DNA of 64,000 nucleotides from an uncultured Alistipes sp. (GCA_900542505.1 UQNV01000004.1:17516-81515), one strand, 5' to 3'; counted from the stretch's first letter, positions 34,535 to 43,491 are shown. The notes: a model not told the origin generated them from the letters alone. Translations and numbers: made by a program.

Positions 34535-34837
34535 ATGAAGAAGTTTTTTGCTGCCGCTCTGGTCGCACTGGCCTGCGCCGGCTGTGTCAAGTCGCCGGTA
34601 GTCGGCGGCATCTATACCGATGTGAAGGATGGTATGGCCGTTACGGGCAATGCCGGTTCGAGCAAGGTCGGCACGGCCGAGGTCAAGGGCTATGTCGGTC
34701 TGGTGGCGCTGGGCGATGCGAGCATCCAGACCGCTGCACGCGATGCCGGCATCACGCGCATCCACCACGTCGACTACCAGGCGAAGTCCTACGTGGGTGT
34801 CTATACCATCTATACGGTGATTGTCTACGGTGATTAG
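34535..34837 (+). CDS. TRL-like family lipoprotein
   Basis: A 100-residue lipoprotein (ACAGC, Cys17) of the TRL-like family. The body has the recurring small-residue pattern typical of that family (GSSKVGTAEVKGYVGLVALGD, then AARDAGITRIHHVDYQAKSY). Its role is unknown; the family resembles envelope-stress and BhsA-like small proteins. It follows def after three bases and overlaps the next gene. Confidence 0.75.
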   Translation: MKKFFAAALVALACAGCVKSPVVGGIYTDVKDGMAVTGNAGSSKVGTAEVKGYVGLVALGDASIQTAARDAGITRIHHVDYQAKSYVGVYTIYTVIVYGD

Positions 34838-35357
34838 GCGCGCGCTGCTGCTGACGGCATTGCTGTTGGCCGGGTGTGTGTCGGCGCTCCGTGCGCAGGA
34901 TATCCGCGACCGCTATGTGGTGCGCCAGGAGGAGGACGGAACCATCTATCACACCCTCCCGGTGACGCTCTTCGAGCGGGAGGAGTCGGGCGACCTGACC
35001 TTCGACATCACCTACAAAACGGGGCGCGACGGACGGGCGACGCTCAATTTCACCTTCCGGATGGGGAAGCCCACCCCGCTCGATTCGGTCTGCTTCCGCT
35101 CGGGACGGACGACGATATCGGGTCCCGTCAAGCGATTCTACGTCGAGCCGTCGAAGCGTGAGTGGGTCCACCGCTATTCGCTCGAGGCCGCTGTCGAACC
35201 GTTTTACCGCTTCTTCGATGCGGAGGCCGAAGCCAGCGTGACGCTCTATTCGGGCGGTCGGGCCTATCGCTATGAGGCGCGGCGCCGGGCCTGGCGCGCG
35301 TATGCGCCCGTCGGTTTCCGGATTTTCGAGATGATTCGCTGCAACGAGGCCGAGTAG
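34830..35357 (+). CDS. Uncharacterised secreted protein with lipobox
   Basis: A 175-residue protein starting at GTG 34830, which overlaps the stop of the TRL gene; a TTG at 34821 is the alternative. The N-terminus has a lipobox (LLLAGCVS) followed by an AlaGln site (ALRAQ), so anchoring as lipoprotein or cleavage by signal peptidase I are both possible. The rest appears beta-rich with no motif I recognise. Co-transcribed with def. Confidence 0.7.
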   Translation: MIRRALLLTALLLAGCVSALRAQDIRDRYVVRQEEDGTIYHTLPVTLFEREESGDLTFDITYKTGRDGRATLNFTFRMGKPTPLDSVCFRSGRTTISGPVKRFYVEPSKREWVHRYSLEAAVEPFYRFFDAEAEASVTLYSGGRAYRYEARRRAWRAYAPVGFRIFEMIRCNEAE

Positions 35358-35452
35358 ACGCCGTGGGCGCTGAACGATGGCCCGGCGAAGGGCGGTTTTT
35401 GAGCCCGCATGCTCCCGGTCCGGCACTCCTGTCAGGCGAAGGACCGAATGCG

Positions 35453-35492
35453 AAAAAAAAGACTCTTCTGCAGTGCAGAAGAGTCTTTTTTT
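35453..35492. terminator. Bidirectional terminator
   Basis: An 11-bp stem (35461-35471 with 35475-35485) has an A-run before and a T-run after it, so it can stop transcription from both sides between convergent genes. It ends the ruvX-def operon and the porin gene. Confidence 0.9.
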
Positions 35493-35510
35493 GTGTCGTT
35501 GTACCTGTTC

Positions 35511-35972
35511 TCAGAAGCGGTACGAGCCGCCAATCATGATAACGACCGGATTGGTGCGGTGGTCGTCGAACATGGGCTGCCACTTCAGACCAGCCGTCAG
35601 GTCCCAGTTGTTGGCTACGCGGAAGTCGCAGCCGGCACCGATATTCATACCGAAGGCCCACTTGCCGATGTCGTTTCCCGTAAGGCCGACCGAGGGATAA
35701 ACCGCCCAGGAGTCGCTGATGTGGAAGAGGTATTGGGCGTCGCAGCTTACGTCGATGGAGCAGTGGTTGTGCAGCAGAGCCGCAATGGCAGGTTCGATGC
35801 GCCAGTTGTCCGTGATGCTGTAGCGGCCCGATGCGCCCAGACCGATGACGGCGTCACCCGTATTGGTGTAGATGCTCATTTTGGGGGCGATGGCCCACTT
35901 CCCGGCATCCTGAGCAGATGCTATCGAAGCCGAGCAGAGCATGATGGCGATAGTAAGAATGATTTTTTTCAT
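35511..35972 (-). CDS. Small outer-membrane beta-barrel protein (porin family)
   Basis: A 153-residue protein starting at MKKIILTIAI, with a signal peptide ending near SASIASAQ. The mature part is a series of alternating-residue strands (KMSIYTNTGDAVIGLGASGRY is one example of the pattern; only part is needed) and ends in the C-terminal Phe of GGSYRF, as outer-membrane barrels do. About eight strands are expected. Function is unknown. It has a perfect promoter upstream. Confidence 0.82.
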   Translation of the reverse strand: MKKIILTIAIMLCSASIASAQDAGKWAIAPKMSIYTNTGDAVIGLGASGRYSITDNWRIEPAIAALLHNHCSIDVSCDAQYLFHISDSWAVYPSVGLTGNDIGKWAFGMNIGAGCDFRVANNWDLTAGLKWQPMFDDHRTNPVVIMIGGSYRF

Positions 35973-36004
35973 GGTAAAGGTTGTTTTTATTATGCTTGCC
36001 AATT

Positions 36005-36035
36005 CAAATATAGTGTTAAATAGTGTATCGTCAAA
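36005..36035 (-). promoter_or_regulatory. Consensus promoter of the small porin gene
   Basis: On the minus strand TTTG (36032-36035), 19 bases, TATATTTG (36005-36012). Exact match to the Bacteroidota consensus, 33 bases before the start. The remainder of the spacer to 36260 holds no gene. Confidence 0.8.
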
Positions 36036-36260
36036 ATAAATTCAACGAACAGCGCTTTTTTATCAACCAATAGAGCACTGCCTCGTCTCTGTTCCCGAGC
36101 GGACCGTATCCCGTTTTCGGGGGGAGCACCGCATGAAATGTGCCAGGCGTGCCGTCGGCCTCGCTCCTCGTCTTGCCGCGGCGGGGCGCCTGTTGCGGCT
36201 CCTCGCATGGCAATCGGGCGTGTACGTGTGCAGGTTCGGGCGGATGTCCTGTTCAGTGCG

Positions 36261-36287
36261 CCGCATGACATCTTACCGCATGACATC
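36261..36287. repeat. 12-bp direct repeat next to the ppdK terminator
   Basis: CCGCATGACATC occurs at 36261-36272 and again at 36276-36287, three bases apart. Confidence 0.6.
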
Positions 36288-36289
36288 GA

Positions 36290-36321
36290 AAAGCCCCTGC
36301 ATCCGAGGATGCAGGGGCTTT
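36290..36321 (-). terminator. Terminator of ppdK
   Basis: A perfect 15-bp stem (36290-36304 with 36307-36321) beginning and ending with A/T triplets; on the minus strand it is followed by TTTTCG. It lies 52 bases past the ppdK stop. Confidence 0.85.
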
Positions 36322-36372
36322 CGTCACATCTCTTCGCGTGCGGACCTTGCGGTCCGCTGCGAGGGATTGGGA

Positions 36373-39102
36373 TTACTTCTGGTTCAGAGCTGCGTGGGCT
36401 GCGGCCAGACGTGCGATGGGCACGCGGAAGGGCGAGCAGCTGACGTAGTTCAGACCGGCGTAGTGGCAGAACTCAACCGACGAAGGCTCGCCGCCGTGCT
36501 CGCCGCAGATACCGCACTTGAGCTTCTCGCGTACCGAGCGGCCCTTGAAGACGGCTTCGCGGATGAGCTGGCCGACACCGTTGCGGTCGAGAATCTGGAA
36601 CGGGTCGTTCTTCAGGATGCCCTTCTCGAGGTAGATGGGCAGGAACTTGCCGATGTCGTCGCGCGAGAAACCGAGCGTCATCTGCGTCAGGTCGTTGGTA
36701 CCGAACGAGAAGAATTCGGCTACTTCGGCAATCTGGTTGGCCGTCACGGCGGCACGCGGCACCTCAATCATCGTACCGACCATGTATTCGATGCGGTCGT
36801 TGCGCTCGCTGAATACCTCGTTGGCCGTCGAGTCGATGATGTTCTTCTGGTAGCGGAGCTCCTTGTGGTTGCCCACCAGCGGCACCATAATCTCGACATG
36901 CACGGGAATGCCCGTAGCCTTGACGTTCATGGCAGCCTCGATGATGGCGCGGGTCTGCATCTCGGTGATTTCGGGATAGGTGTTGCCCAGACGGCAGCCG
37001 CGGTGACCCAGCATGGGGTTGAACTCGGCGAGCGACTCGACCTTGGCAACGATGGCCTCGAACGGAACCTTCATCTCCTCGGCCATCTCGCGCTGACCCT
37101 TCTCATCGTGGGGCACGAACTCGTGCAGAGGGGGGTCGAGCAGGCGGACGGTCACGGGATATCCGTTCATCGCCTTGAACAGACCCTCAAAGTCGCCGCG
37201 CTGCATGGGCAGCAGCTTGGCCAGCGCCACACGGCGTCCGGCCTCGTCGTCGGCCAGAATCATCTCGCGGATGGCCTTGATGCGGTCACCCTCGAAGAAC
37301 ATGTGCTCCGTACGGCAGAGACCGATACCCTCGGCACCGAATGCGAAGGCCTGTGCGGCATCCTTCGGCGTGTCGGCATTGGCGCGAACCTTCAGCACGG
37401 CATACTTGCCGGCCAGCTCCATCAGCTTGCCGAAGTCGCCGCTCAGGTCGGCAGCCTTGGTAGCCACCTGGCCCAGGTAAACCTCACCCGTCGAGCCGTT
37501 GAGCGAAATCCAGTCGCCCTCCTTGACCGTGTAGCCGTTCACCTCGATGGTGCGGGCCTTGTAGTCAATCTGCAGCTCGCCGGCGCCCGATACGCAGCAC
37601 TTGCCCATGCCGCGGGCAACGACCGCTGCGTGCGAGGTCATACCGCCACGGGCCGTCAGGATACCGGCGGCGTCGAGCATGCCCTTGAGGTCCTCGGGCG
37701 AGGTCTCGATACGTACCAGCACGGCCTTCTGGCCCGTCTTTGCCAGCACCTTCTCGGCATCCTCGGCGAAGAATACCACCGGACCCGTTGCGGCGCCGGG
37801 CGATGCGGGCAGACCCTTGACAATCACCTTGGCGTTCTTGATGGCCGTCTTGTCGAAGACGGGGTGCAGCAGCTCGTCGAGCTTCGCGGGCTCGCAGCGC
37901 AGCACGGCGGTCTTCTCGTCGATGAGGCCCTCGCGGAGCATGTCCATCGCAATCTTCACCATCGCGGCGCCCGTACGCTTGCCGTTGCGGCACTGCAGCA
38001 TCCACAGCTTGCCGTCCTGGATGGTGAACTCGATGTCCTGCATGTCGGTGAAGTACTGCTCCAGATGGTGCTGGATTTCGTTGAGCTCCTTGTATACCTC
38101 GGGCATCACCTCCTCGAGCGAGGGGTACTTCTCCTTGCGCTCCTCCTCGGAGATGTTCTGGGCGGCAGCCCAGCGCTTCGAGCCCTCGATGGTAATCTGC
38201 TGCGGGGTGCGGATGCCGGCCACGACGTCCTCGCCCTGGGCGTTAATCAGATACTCGCCGTTGAAGATGTTCTCACCCGTGGCGGCGTCGCGCGAGAAGG
38301 CAACGCCCGTTGCCGAGTTGTTGCCCATGTTGCCGAATACCATGGCCTGAACCGATACGGCGGTACCCCATTCGGCGGGGATGTTGTTGAGCTTGCGGTA
38401 GAGGATGGCGCGCTCGTTCATCCACGAACCGAAGACGGCGCAGATGGCTCCCCAGAGCTGGTCCCACGGGTTAGTCGGGAAGTCCTCGCCGGTCTGCTTC
38501 TTGACAGCCTCCTTGAACTTGCGGACGAGCTCCTTCAGGTCGTCTGTGGTCAGGTCGGTGTCGTTCTTCACGCCGCGCAGCTCCTTCTGCTCGTCGATAA
38601 TCACCTCGAAGGGGTCGTGGTCCTCCTTCGACGCGGGCTTCATGCCGAGCACCACGTCACCGTACATCTGGACGAAGCGGCGGTAGGAGTCCCATGCGAA
38701 GCGGGGGTTGCCCGAGAGCTTCGAGATGGCCTCGACGGCATGGTCGTTCATACCGAGGTTGAGAATCGTGTCCATCATGCCGGGCATCGAGGCGCGGGCG
38801 CCCGAACGTACCGATACGAGCAGGGGTTTGTCCTTGTCGCCGAACTTGCGGTCGGTCAGCCGCTCGATGTTCTGGATGGCCTTCTCCACCTCGGGGCGGA
38901 GCAGGTCGATGACCGTCTGCTTGCCGTGGGCGTAGTATTCGGTACATACCTCCGTGGTGATGGTGAAGCCCGGAGGAACGGGGATGCCAATGAGGTTCAT
39001 CTCGGCGAGGTTGGCACCCTTTCCGCCGAGCAATTCACGCATTTTGCCATTACCCTCGGCCTCTTTGTTGCCGAAGGTATAGACACGTTTAACGTCTGCC
39101 AT
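36373..39102 (-). CDS. ppdK: Pyruvate, phosphate dikinase
   Basis: A 909-residue enzyme that interconverts pyruvate, ATP and phosphate with phosphoenolpyruvate, AMP and pyrophosphate. The ATP-grasp N-terminus shows LLGGKGANLAEMNLIGIPVPPGFT. The central phosphohistidine is in GGMTSHAAVVARGMGKCCVSG (the His after MTS). The C-terminal PEP-binding barrel shows LGHRGCRLG, SFGTNDLTQMTLGFSRDD and CGICGEHGGEPSS. Complete and monocistronic. In anaerobic Bacteroidota it serves glycolysis with pyrophosphate economy. Confidence 0.98.
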   Translation of the reverse strand: MADVKRVYTFGNKEAEGNGKMRELLGGKGANLAEMNLIGIPVPPGFTITTEVCTEYYAHGKQTVIDLLRPEVEKAIQNIERLTDRKFGDKDKPLLVSVRSGARASMPGMMDTILNLGMNDHAVEAISKLSGNPRFAWDSYRRFVQMYGDVVLGMKPASKEDHDPFEVIIDEQKELRGVKNDTDLTTDDLKELVRKFKEAVKKQTGEDFPTNPWDQLWGAICAVFGSWMNERAILYRKLNNIPAEWGTAVSVQAMVFGNMGNNSATGVAFSRDAATGENIFNGEYLINAQGEDVVAGIRTPQQITIEGSKRWAAAQNISEEERKEKYPSLEEVMPEVYKELNEIQHHLEQYFTDMQDIEFTIQDGKLWMLQCRNGKRTGAAMVKIAMDMLREGLIDEKTAVLRCEPAKLDELLHPVFDKTAIKNAKVIVKGLPASPGAATGPVVFFAEDAEKVLAKTGQKAVLVRIETSPEDLKGMLDAAGILTARGGMTSHAAVVARGMGKCCVSGAGELQIDYKARTIEVNGYTVKEGDWISLNGSTGEVYLGQVATKAADLSGDFGKLMELAGKYAVLKVRANADTPKDAAQAFAFGAEGIGLCRTEHMFFEGDRIKAIREMILADDEAGRRVALAKLLPMQRGDFEGLFKAMNGYPVTVRLLDPPLHEFVPHDEKGQREMAEEMKVPFEAIVAKVESLAEFNPMLGHRGCRLGNTYPEITEMQTRAIIEAAMNVKATGIPVHVEIMVPLVGNHKELRYQKNIIDSTANEVFSERNDRIEYMVGTMIEVPRAAVTANQIAEVAEFFSFGTNDLTQMTLGFSRDDIGKFLPIYLEKGILKNDPFQILDRNGVGQLIREAVFKGRSVREKLKCGICGEHGGEPSSVEFCHYAGLNYVSCSPFRVPIARLAAAHAALNQK

Positions 39103-39190
39103 AGTAATGATGTTTTATGATATGATTTGTTTTTGAGTTTATATACGTAAAGATAATAAAATTTTTCATTTCGGGTCATTCATATAGCCG

Positions 39191-39223
39191 AAAAATTGCG
39201 GTCATGTTTCACACGCCGCAATT
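39191..39223 (-). terminator. Terminator of the eight-gene minus-strand operon
   Basis: AATTGCGG (39194-39201) and CCGCAATT (39216-39223) pair; on the minus strand the stem is followed by Ts. It is 64 bases after the stop of the EEP-like gene. Confidence 0.6.
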
Positions 39224-39286
39224 CACGATTTCCCCTTTTCGTTTGGGAAAGCGAATATAGGAAAACTTTTCGGGAAAACCAAATAA

Positions 39287-40114
39287 TCAGCGCACATAAA
39301 TGAATACGGGCAGCGAAAAACTCCACCCGCCGCGGTAGCGGTCCCGCGAGAAGGTCGGAAGCGGCCCCGTGCCCCGTTCGTCGAAGAGGAAGCGCCGTGC
39401 GTAGACGTCGGCGCCGCATACCTCGAAGAGCGTGTCGGCGAGGATGCGGTCGCGCATGTACCAGCTGCCGTTCGGATAGCGTACGTTGCCCCGTCCGGCC
39501 CTTTCGGCCCTGCGCAGAGGCTCCGTGAGCCCGTACCTGCGTGCCGCATGCGACGGGATACGTCCCATGACGAGCAGACGTACGGCGGGGCGCTCGCTGC
39601 GGTGCTCGGCGATGAAGCGTTCGGCCATGCGCGGGTTGCGGCTCAGCAGCAGCCCTACGGTGTCGCGGCGCAGGATGCCCTCGATGTAGAGGCAGTCGCG
39701 CAGCTGCTCCGACTCTGTGGGCCGGAACAGGTCTCCGTAGTAGAGCAGCGCGAAGTCCAGCCCGTCGAATGCATTCATCGTGCTGTGCAGATAGGTGTAG
39801 TCGCCGAGGCAGGCGGCCGAGAGGTCGCGGACGACCGCCTCGTTCTCCACGCCGTAGAGCGCCACGAGGGGCAGAGCCATCGAGTCGATGACGGCGGCCG
39901 TGCGGCTGATTTTGCGGCGGTAGCGTTCGGTGTTCCATACGAGCCGTCCCTGCGGCGTATGGTCCGAGTCGTCGTAGAAGAGCGCGGGGATGGTGTCGTA
40001 GAGCCCGTCGAGGTCGTAGAAGGCGATTCCCAGCGGCCGGCGGGTCTGGGCCGGGGCAAACGGGCCGCACATCGCCAGTGCGGCGAGGAGCAGAAGCGCG
40101 GCGAGTCGTTTCAT
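39287..40114 (-). CDS. Endonuclease/exonuclease/phosphatase-like secreted protein, degenerate
   Basis: A 275-residue exported protein (signal ending near GPFAPAQ). It follows the layout of Bacteroidota EEP-fold proteins: GIAFYDLDGLYDTIPALFYDD, then RLVWNTERYRRKI, YGVENEAVVRDL and FDGLDFALLYYGDLF. However, the family's NxENLFD is DLDGLYD here, and the usual GDFN and HWPSR segments are replaced (LLVMGRIPSH). Most catalytic and metal ligands therefore seem lost, so it is probably not an active nuclease or phosphatase. It is last in the operon and starts four bases inside the end of the preceding gene. Confidence 0.72.
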   Translation of the reverse strand: MKRLAALLLLAALAMCGPFAPAQTRRPLGIAFYDLDGLYDTIPALFYDDSDHTPQGRLVWNTERYRRKISRTAAVIDSMALPLVALYGVENEAVVRDLSAACLGDYTYLHSTMNAFDGLDFALLYYGDLFRPTESEQLRDCLYIEGILRRDTVGLLLSRNPRMAERFIAEHRSERPAVRLLVMGRIPSHAARRYGLTEPLRRAERAGRGNVRYPNGSWYMRDRILADTLFEVCGADVYARRFLFDERGTGPLPTFSRDRYRGGWSFSLPVFIYVR

Positions 40115-41085
40115 GGCATTGCCTCGGCCTTTTCGGAGAGCCGGTGCAGCAGCCGTCGGCCCAGCGGACACTCCGCACAGCGTCGTGCGGCGCAGTATTC
40201 GGTAGCCAGCTGCAGCAGCGCCTGCGTCTCGAAGGCGTTGCGGGGAGTCGGCACTCCGGCGCTGCGCCACGAACGGATGTAGCGGTTGTCTTCGGCATCG
40301 AGCCGTTCGAGCAGCGTAAGCGAGCGGTCGCGCAGCGTCTCCTGTCCCGAGTAGCAGCCGAAGGCGTATTGCAGCACGGCGACCAGGTTGATGCCGATGA
40401 TGTTGGCCTTGAAGTTGCCCAGCCGCTTGGGCGAGTCGTCGCTTGCGGCTCCCGGAACGTAGTGCGTGCGCCAGTATTCCGACGCCTCGATGCGGAAGAG
40501 CCGCCGTACGTCGTCCTCGTTGCGGCAGGCCATGGCGCGGTCCATGATGAACTCGTCCTGGGCGAAGAATTCGGCCGCCTGGGCCAGACGCAGCACGGGA
40601 TGGTTGGCCGGACGGATTCCGGCAAGCTCCCACTGCGAGGCGTCGAGCCGCTCGAGCGTGTATTTTGAGGCGAGGTATTCGAACGAACGGCGCAGGTCGA
40701 GCGTGTAGGTGTCGTCGCGGTAGAGCTCCAGCAGGCCCGAGCATCCGAGCAGCATCGCCTCGACGGCATGGGGAGCCAGCCTTTCGCGCAGCACGATGCG
40801 GTAGGGGACCCTCCGTGCGAGTTCGAGATAGACGGCCTGGTTGGTCCGGTCGCCCAGCGTGCGGAAGTACATCAGATAGAAGGTCTGGTTCCAGTTCTGG
40901 GCCGACTCCTCCCAAAGCTCCGTCACGGTGCGCATCTTGCGCTGCAGGCGGTCGAAGAGCAGGGCCGTGTAGAGCTCGTTGCGGTGCAGCGGTAGCAGGG
41001 CGGCGATGTGTTCGCCGCAGCAGCAGTTTCCGGCTCCGGCCCGCAGCCGGTTGAGCATCCGCTCTTCGCGCTCGCTGCCGGCCAT
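40111..41085 (-). CDS. DUF2851 family protein
   Basis: A 324-residue protein matching the DUF2851 family common in Bacteroidota. Conserved-looking stretches are ESAQNWNQTFYLMYFRTLGD, QWELAGIRPANHPVLRLAQAAE and GNFKANIIGINLVAVLQYAF. A cysteine set in CAARRCAECPLGRRLL near the end and CCCGEH near the start suggests metal or cluster binding, but this is inference. The family has no known function. It starts three bases after the DUF59 gene and may share a role in Fe-S or tRNA metabolism with its neighbours. Confidence 0.8.
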   Translation of the reverse strand: MAGSEREERMLNRLRAGAGNCCCGEHIAALLPLHRNELYTALLFDRLQRKMRTVTELWEESAQNWNQTFYLMYFRTLGDRTNQAVYLELARRVPYRIVLRERLAPHAVEAMLLGCSGLLELYRDDTYTLDLRRSFEYLASKYTLERLDASQWELAGIRPANHPVLRLAQAAEFFAQDEFIMDRAMACRNEDDVRRLFRIEASEYWRTHYVPGAASDDSPKRLGNFKANIIGINLVAVLQYAFGCYSGQETLRDRSLTLLERLDAEDNRYIRSWRSAGVPTPRNAFETQALLQLATEYCAARRCAECPLGRRLLHRLSEKAEAMP

Positions 41086-41087
41086 CG

Positions 41088-41408
41088 TCAGAGCATGTTG
41101 AGTTCGAGCAGCGCCTCTTCGGACATCATGCTCTTGTCCCATACGGGGTCGAACGTCAGAATCACGTTGACCGACTTCACTCCGGCGACCTTGCCCACCT
41201 GGATGTTGACATCCTCGACCAGCATGTCGGCCATCGGGCAGTTGGGGGCCGTGAGTGTCATGCGGATGTTGGCCACGCCGTCGGGCGTGTAGTCGATTTC
41301 GTAGACCAGTCCCAGGTCGTAGATGTTCACCGGAATTTCGGGGTCATAGATATTTTTGAGCGTAAGGACAATCTCCTTTTCGACCTTGAGAATCTCTTCG
41401 GGTGTCAT
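41088..41408 (-). CDS. DUF59/MIP18 family Fe-S assembly protein (SufT-like)
   Basis: A 106-residue protein of the DUF59 family, which helps insert iron-sulfur clusters into target proteins. Family motifs are NIYDPEIPVNIYDLGLVYEI and LTAPNCPMADML, with the conserved Cys in the latter, and LTFDPVWDKSMMSEEA near the end. It lies 28 bases downstream of sufE, so the pair forms an Fe-S submodule of this operon. Confidence 0.92.
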   Translation of the reverse strand: MTPEEILKVEKEIVLTLKNIYDPEIPVNIYDLGLVYEIDYTPDGVANIRMTLTAPNCPMADMLVEDVNIQVGKVAGVKSVNVILTFDPVWDKSMMSEEALLELNML

Positions 41409-41436
41409 GGTGGAAAAACAATCTTATGGGGGGAAA

Positions 41437-41871
41437 CTACGCGTGGTGCTCGTGTTCGCGGGCCTCGAAGGCCAGCGCATAGAGCCGCATCTGTTTAATC
41501 ATCGCCAGCAGCCCGTTCGAACGGGTGGGCGAAAGGTTGGCGCTCAGTCCGATGGCGTCGATGAAGTAGAGCTCCGTGTCGAGGATTTCGCGGGGCGTAC
41601 GGCCGTTGAGGACGCGGATGAGCAGCGCGATGATGCCGCGCGTGATGATGGCGTCGCTGTCGGCCGAGAACCACACCTTGCCCTCCTCGCAGCGGGCGTC
41701 GACCCAAACGCGCGACTGGCAGCCCTGAATCAGGTACTGTTCGGTGCGGTGTTCGGGGGCGATGGCCGGCAGCGAATCGCTCAGCGAAATCAGGTAGTCG
41801 TACTTGTCGAGCCAGTCGTCGAATACGGCGAACTCCTTGATGATTTCCTCCTGTATCTTGTCCATGGTCAT
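41437..41871 (-). CDS. sufE: SufE family sulfur acceptor protein
   Basis: A 144-residue SufE protein that takes persulfide sulfur from a cysteine desulfurase for Fe-S cluster assembly. The sulfur-carrying cysteine is Cys51 in LIQGCQSRVWV. ITRGIIALLIRVLNGRTP and SANLSPTRSNGLLAMIKQMR are typical. The first Met and a third-codon Met (41865) are both possible starts. The partner desulfurase SufS is not in the window. Confidence 0.93.
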   Translation of the reverse strand: MTMDKIQEEIIKEFAVFDDWLDKYDYLISLSDSLPAIAPEHRTEQYLIQGCQSRVWVDARCEEGKVWFSADSDAIITRGIIALLIRVLNGRTPREILDTELYFIDAIGLSANLSPTRSNGLLAMIKQMRLYALAFEAREHEHHA

Positions 41872-41881
41872 AACGGTTGAA

Positions 41882-43453
41882 TTACAAATCGACGATTTCC
41901 GGAAGTATGCTGCCTTCGGAGGCGGCCGGTTCCGTAATCTCCAACAGGCGTGCCAGCGTCGGGGCGACGGAGGTCATGTCGACTCTCCGTTTCACCTTCG
42001 TCATGCCGGCGCCCGTGCCGTAGAAGAGCAGCGGCACATGGGTATCGTAGCCGTACATCGAGCCGGACAACGAGCGGCAGCGTTCGCGTTCCTCAATCCA
42101 GCCGGGCATCAGGTTGAGGATGACGTCGCCCGAGCGGCGGGGGTAGAAGCTGTTCTGCATGCGCTGCGCATAGCCGCTGCCGAAGTAGCTTGTCCGCATG
42201 GCGGTGGCCGAGAGGGCGTGCGATACGCCGCGGAACTGCATGGCGAAGATGGCCACCTCGTTCTGCACCTCGGCCAGGTCGAGACCGCGCTCGTAGACGA
42301 GGTTGTGGTTCAGATAGATGCACTTGTTGCTGAACTCCAGCAGCCAGTTGCCCGAGCCGTAGCGGGCGTTGAGGAAGCTGTTGACGATGACCTCGAACTG
42401 CCGCGTGTTGAAGCGTTCGAGCGGCTCGGGGCCCGCGTCGTACGAGGGGCTGGTGCCGTGGTCCGAGGTGAGCACCACCGTGACGTTGCCCTCCTTGACC
42501 TGCGCGAAGAGGAAGGTCAGGAAGTCGGCCAGGTCGCGGTCCAGCCGGTAGTACATGTCCTCGGCTTCGACCGATTCGGGCCCGTAGGCCTCGGTGATGC
42601 GGCGCGAGGAGTCGAGGCAGATGTTCAGCAGGTCGGGCGTCTCGTCGGCTCCGAGGCGGAACTGTGCGATGGCCTGCTTGGCGAAGCCCAGCACGGCGGT
42701 GTTGCCGGCCGGGGTGTAGAGCATGCGGTCGAGGTCGGTGTGCAGCTCGGGTGCTCCGTCGACGGTGCGGATGCGCTCCTTTTGGCGCTGGATGCCGGCC
42801 AGCTCGATGTCGCTGCGGCGTGTGTTGACGTAGTCGTCGGGCGAGAGCAGCGTGCGCCACCTTTCGTCGAGGTAGGAGCTGTTGAACCGCTCCCGGTTGC
42901 CGCGCTCGACCCATGCGGGCGGGATGGGCAGGTAGTAGGTCGACGAGCTCCAGCCGCAGGTGAGCGAATCGAGCCAGTAGGCTTCGCCCCCCTTGCCCGC
43001 CATCACGACGGCCGAGGTGGCCTCGGCGGCGATGGTGACCTGGCGGCTTCCTTCGAGCTGCCGCTCCATGGTCTCGGCCAGCGTCGGGGCGATGAGGTTG
43101 TAGGGGCCGTTCCCCTGGCGGCCGGCGAGCAGATGGACGGTGCGGTTTTCGGTGTAGTTCTGCCAGCGGGTGCCGACCACGCCGTGGGTCGAGGGCATGG
43201 CGCCCGTGGTGAGCGTGGCGAGCGACACGGGGGTCGTCGTCTGCTGGCAGTCGTAGCGGCTGTCGGCGTATTCGGTGCCGCCGCGGCGCAGGCGGAGGAA
43301 CCCTCCGTCGCAGAAGTTGGCGGCATAGCGGTCGAGGTCCTCGGCGCGCATCGAGCCCACGACAATCTGGACAACCAGTCGGGGGCGTGTGGCCGCGGCA
43401 AGGTCGGCGGCGGCCAGCAGCAATGCGGCGAGCAGGATGGTGAATCGTTTCAT
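41882..43453 (-). CDS. Alkaline phosphatase superfamily (PafA-like) protein with altered metal site
   Basis: A 523-residue exported protein with the fold of PafA-type phosphatases. The nucleophile position is kept (Thr74 in QQTTTPVSLATLTTG), as are Asp331-His332 of SDHGTSPSYDA and the late YDTHVPLLFYG. However, the usual metal ligand Asp in VVDQM is Gly33 here (VVGSM), and the usual Asp and His near the GP motif appear to be Arg284 and Glu288 (RRITEAYGPES). With about half of the expected metal ligands missing, activity is doubtful. It is 38 bases after GSCFA and ten bases before sufE. Confidence 0.82.
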   Translation of the reverse strand: MKRFTILLAALLLAAADLAAATRPRLVVQIVVGSMRAEDLDRYAANFCDGGFLRLRRGGTEYADSRYDCQQTTTPVSLATLTTGAMPSTHGVVGTRWQNYTENRTVHLLAGRQGNGPYNLIAPTLAETMERQLEGSRQVTIAAEATSAVVMAGKGGEAYWLDSLTCGWSSSTYYLPIPPAWVERGNRERFNSSYLDERWRTLLSPDDYVNTRRSDIELAGIQRQKERIRTVDGAPELHTDLDRMLYTPAGNTAVLGFAKQAIAQFRLGADETPDLLNICLDSSRRITEAYGPESVEAEDMYYRLDRDLADFLTFLFAQVKEGNVTVVLTSDHGTSPSYDAGPEPLERFNTRQFEVIVNSFLNARYGSGNWLLEFSNKCIYLNHNLVYERGLDLAEVQNEVAIFAMQFRGVSHALSATAMRTSYFGSGYAQRMQNSFYPRRSGDVILNLMPGWIEERERCRSLSGSMYGYDTHVPLLFYGTGAGMTKVKRRVDMTSVAPTLARLLEITEPAASEGSILPEIVDL

Positions 43454-43491
43454 TGCGTATGGGTGAAAACCGGGAGGCAAATTTACGCTTT

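Noticed and set aside
36133..39120. A 995-codon open frame on the plus strand
   Set aside because: Antisense to ppdK, which has all its family motifs on the other strand.
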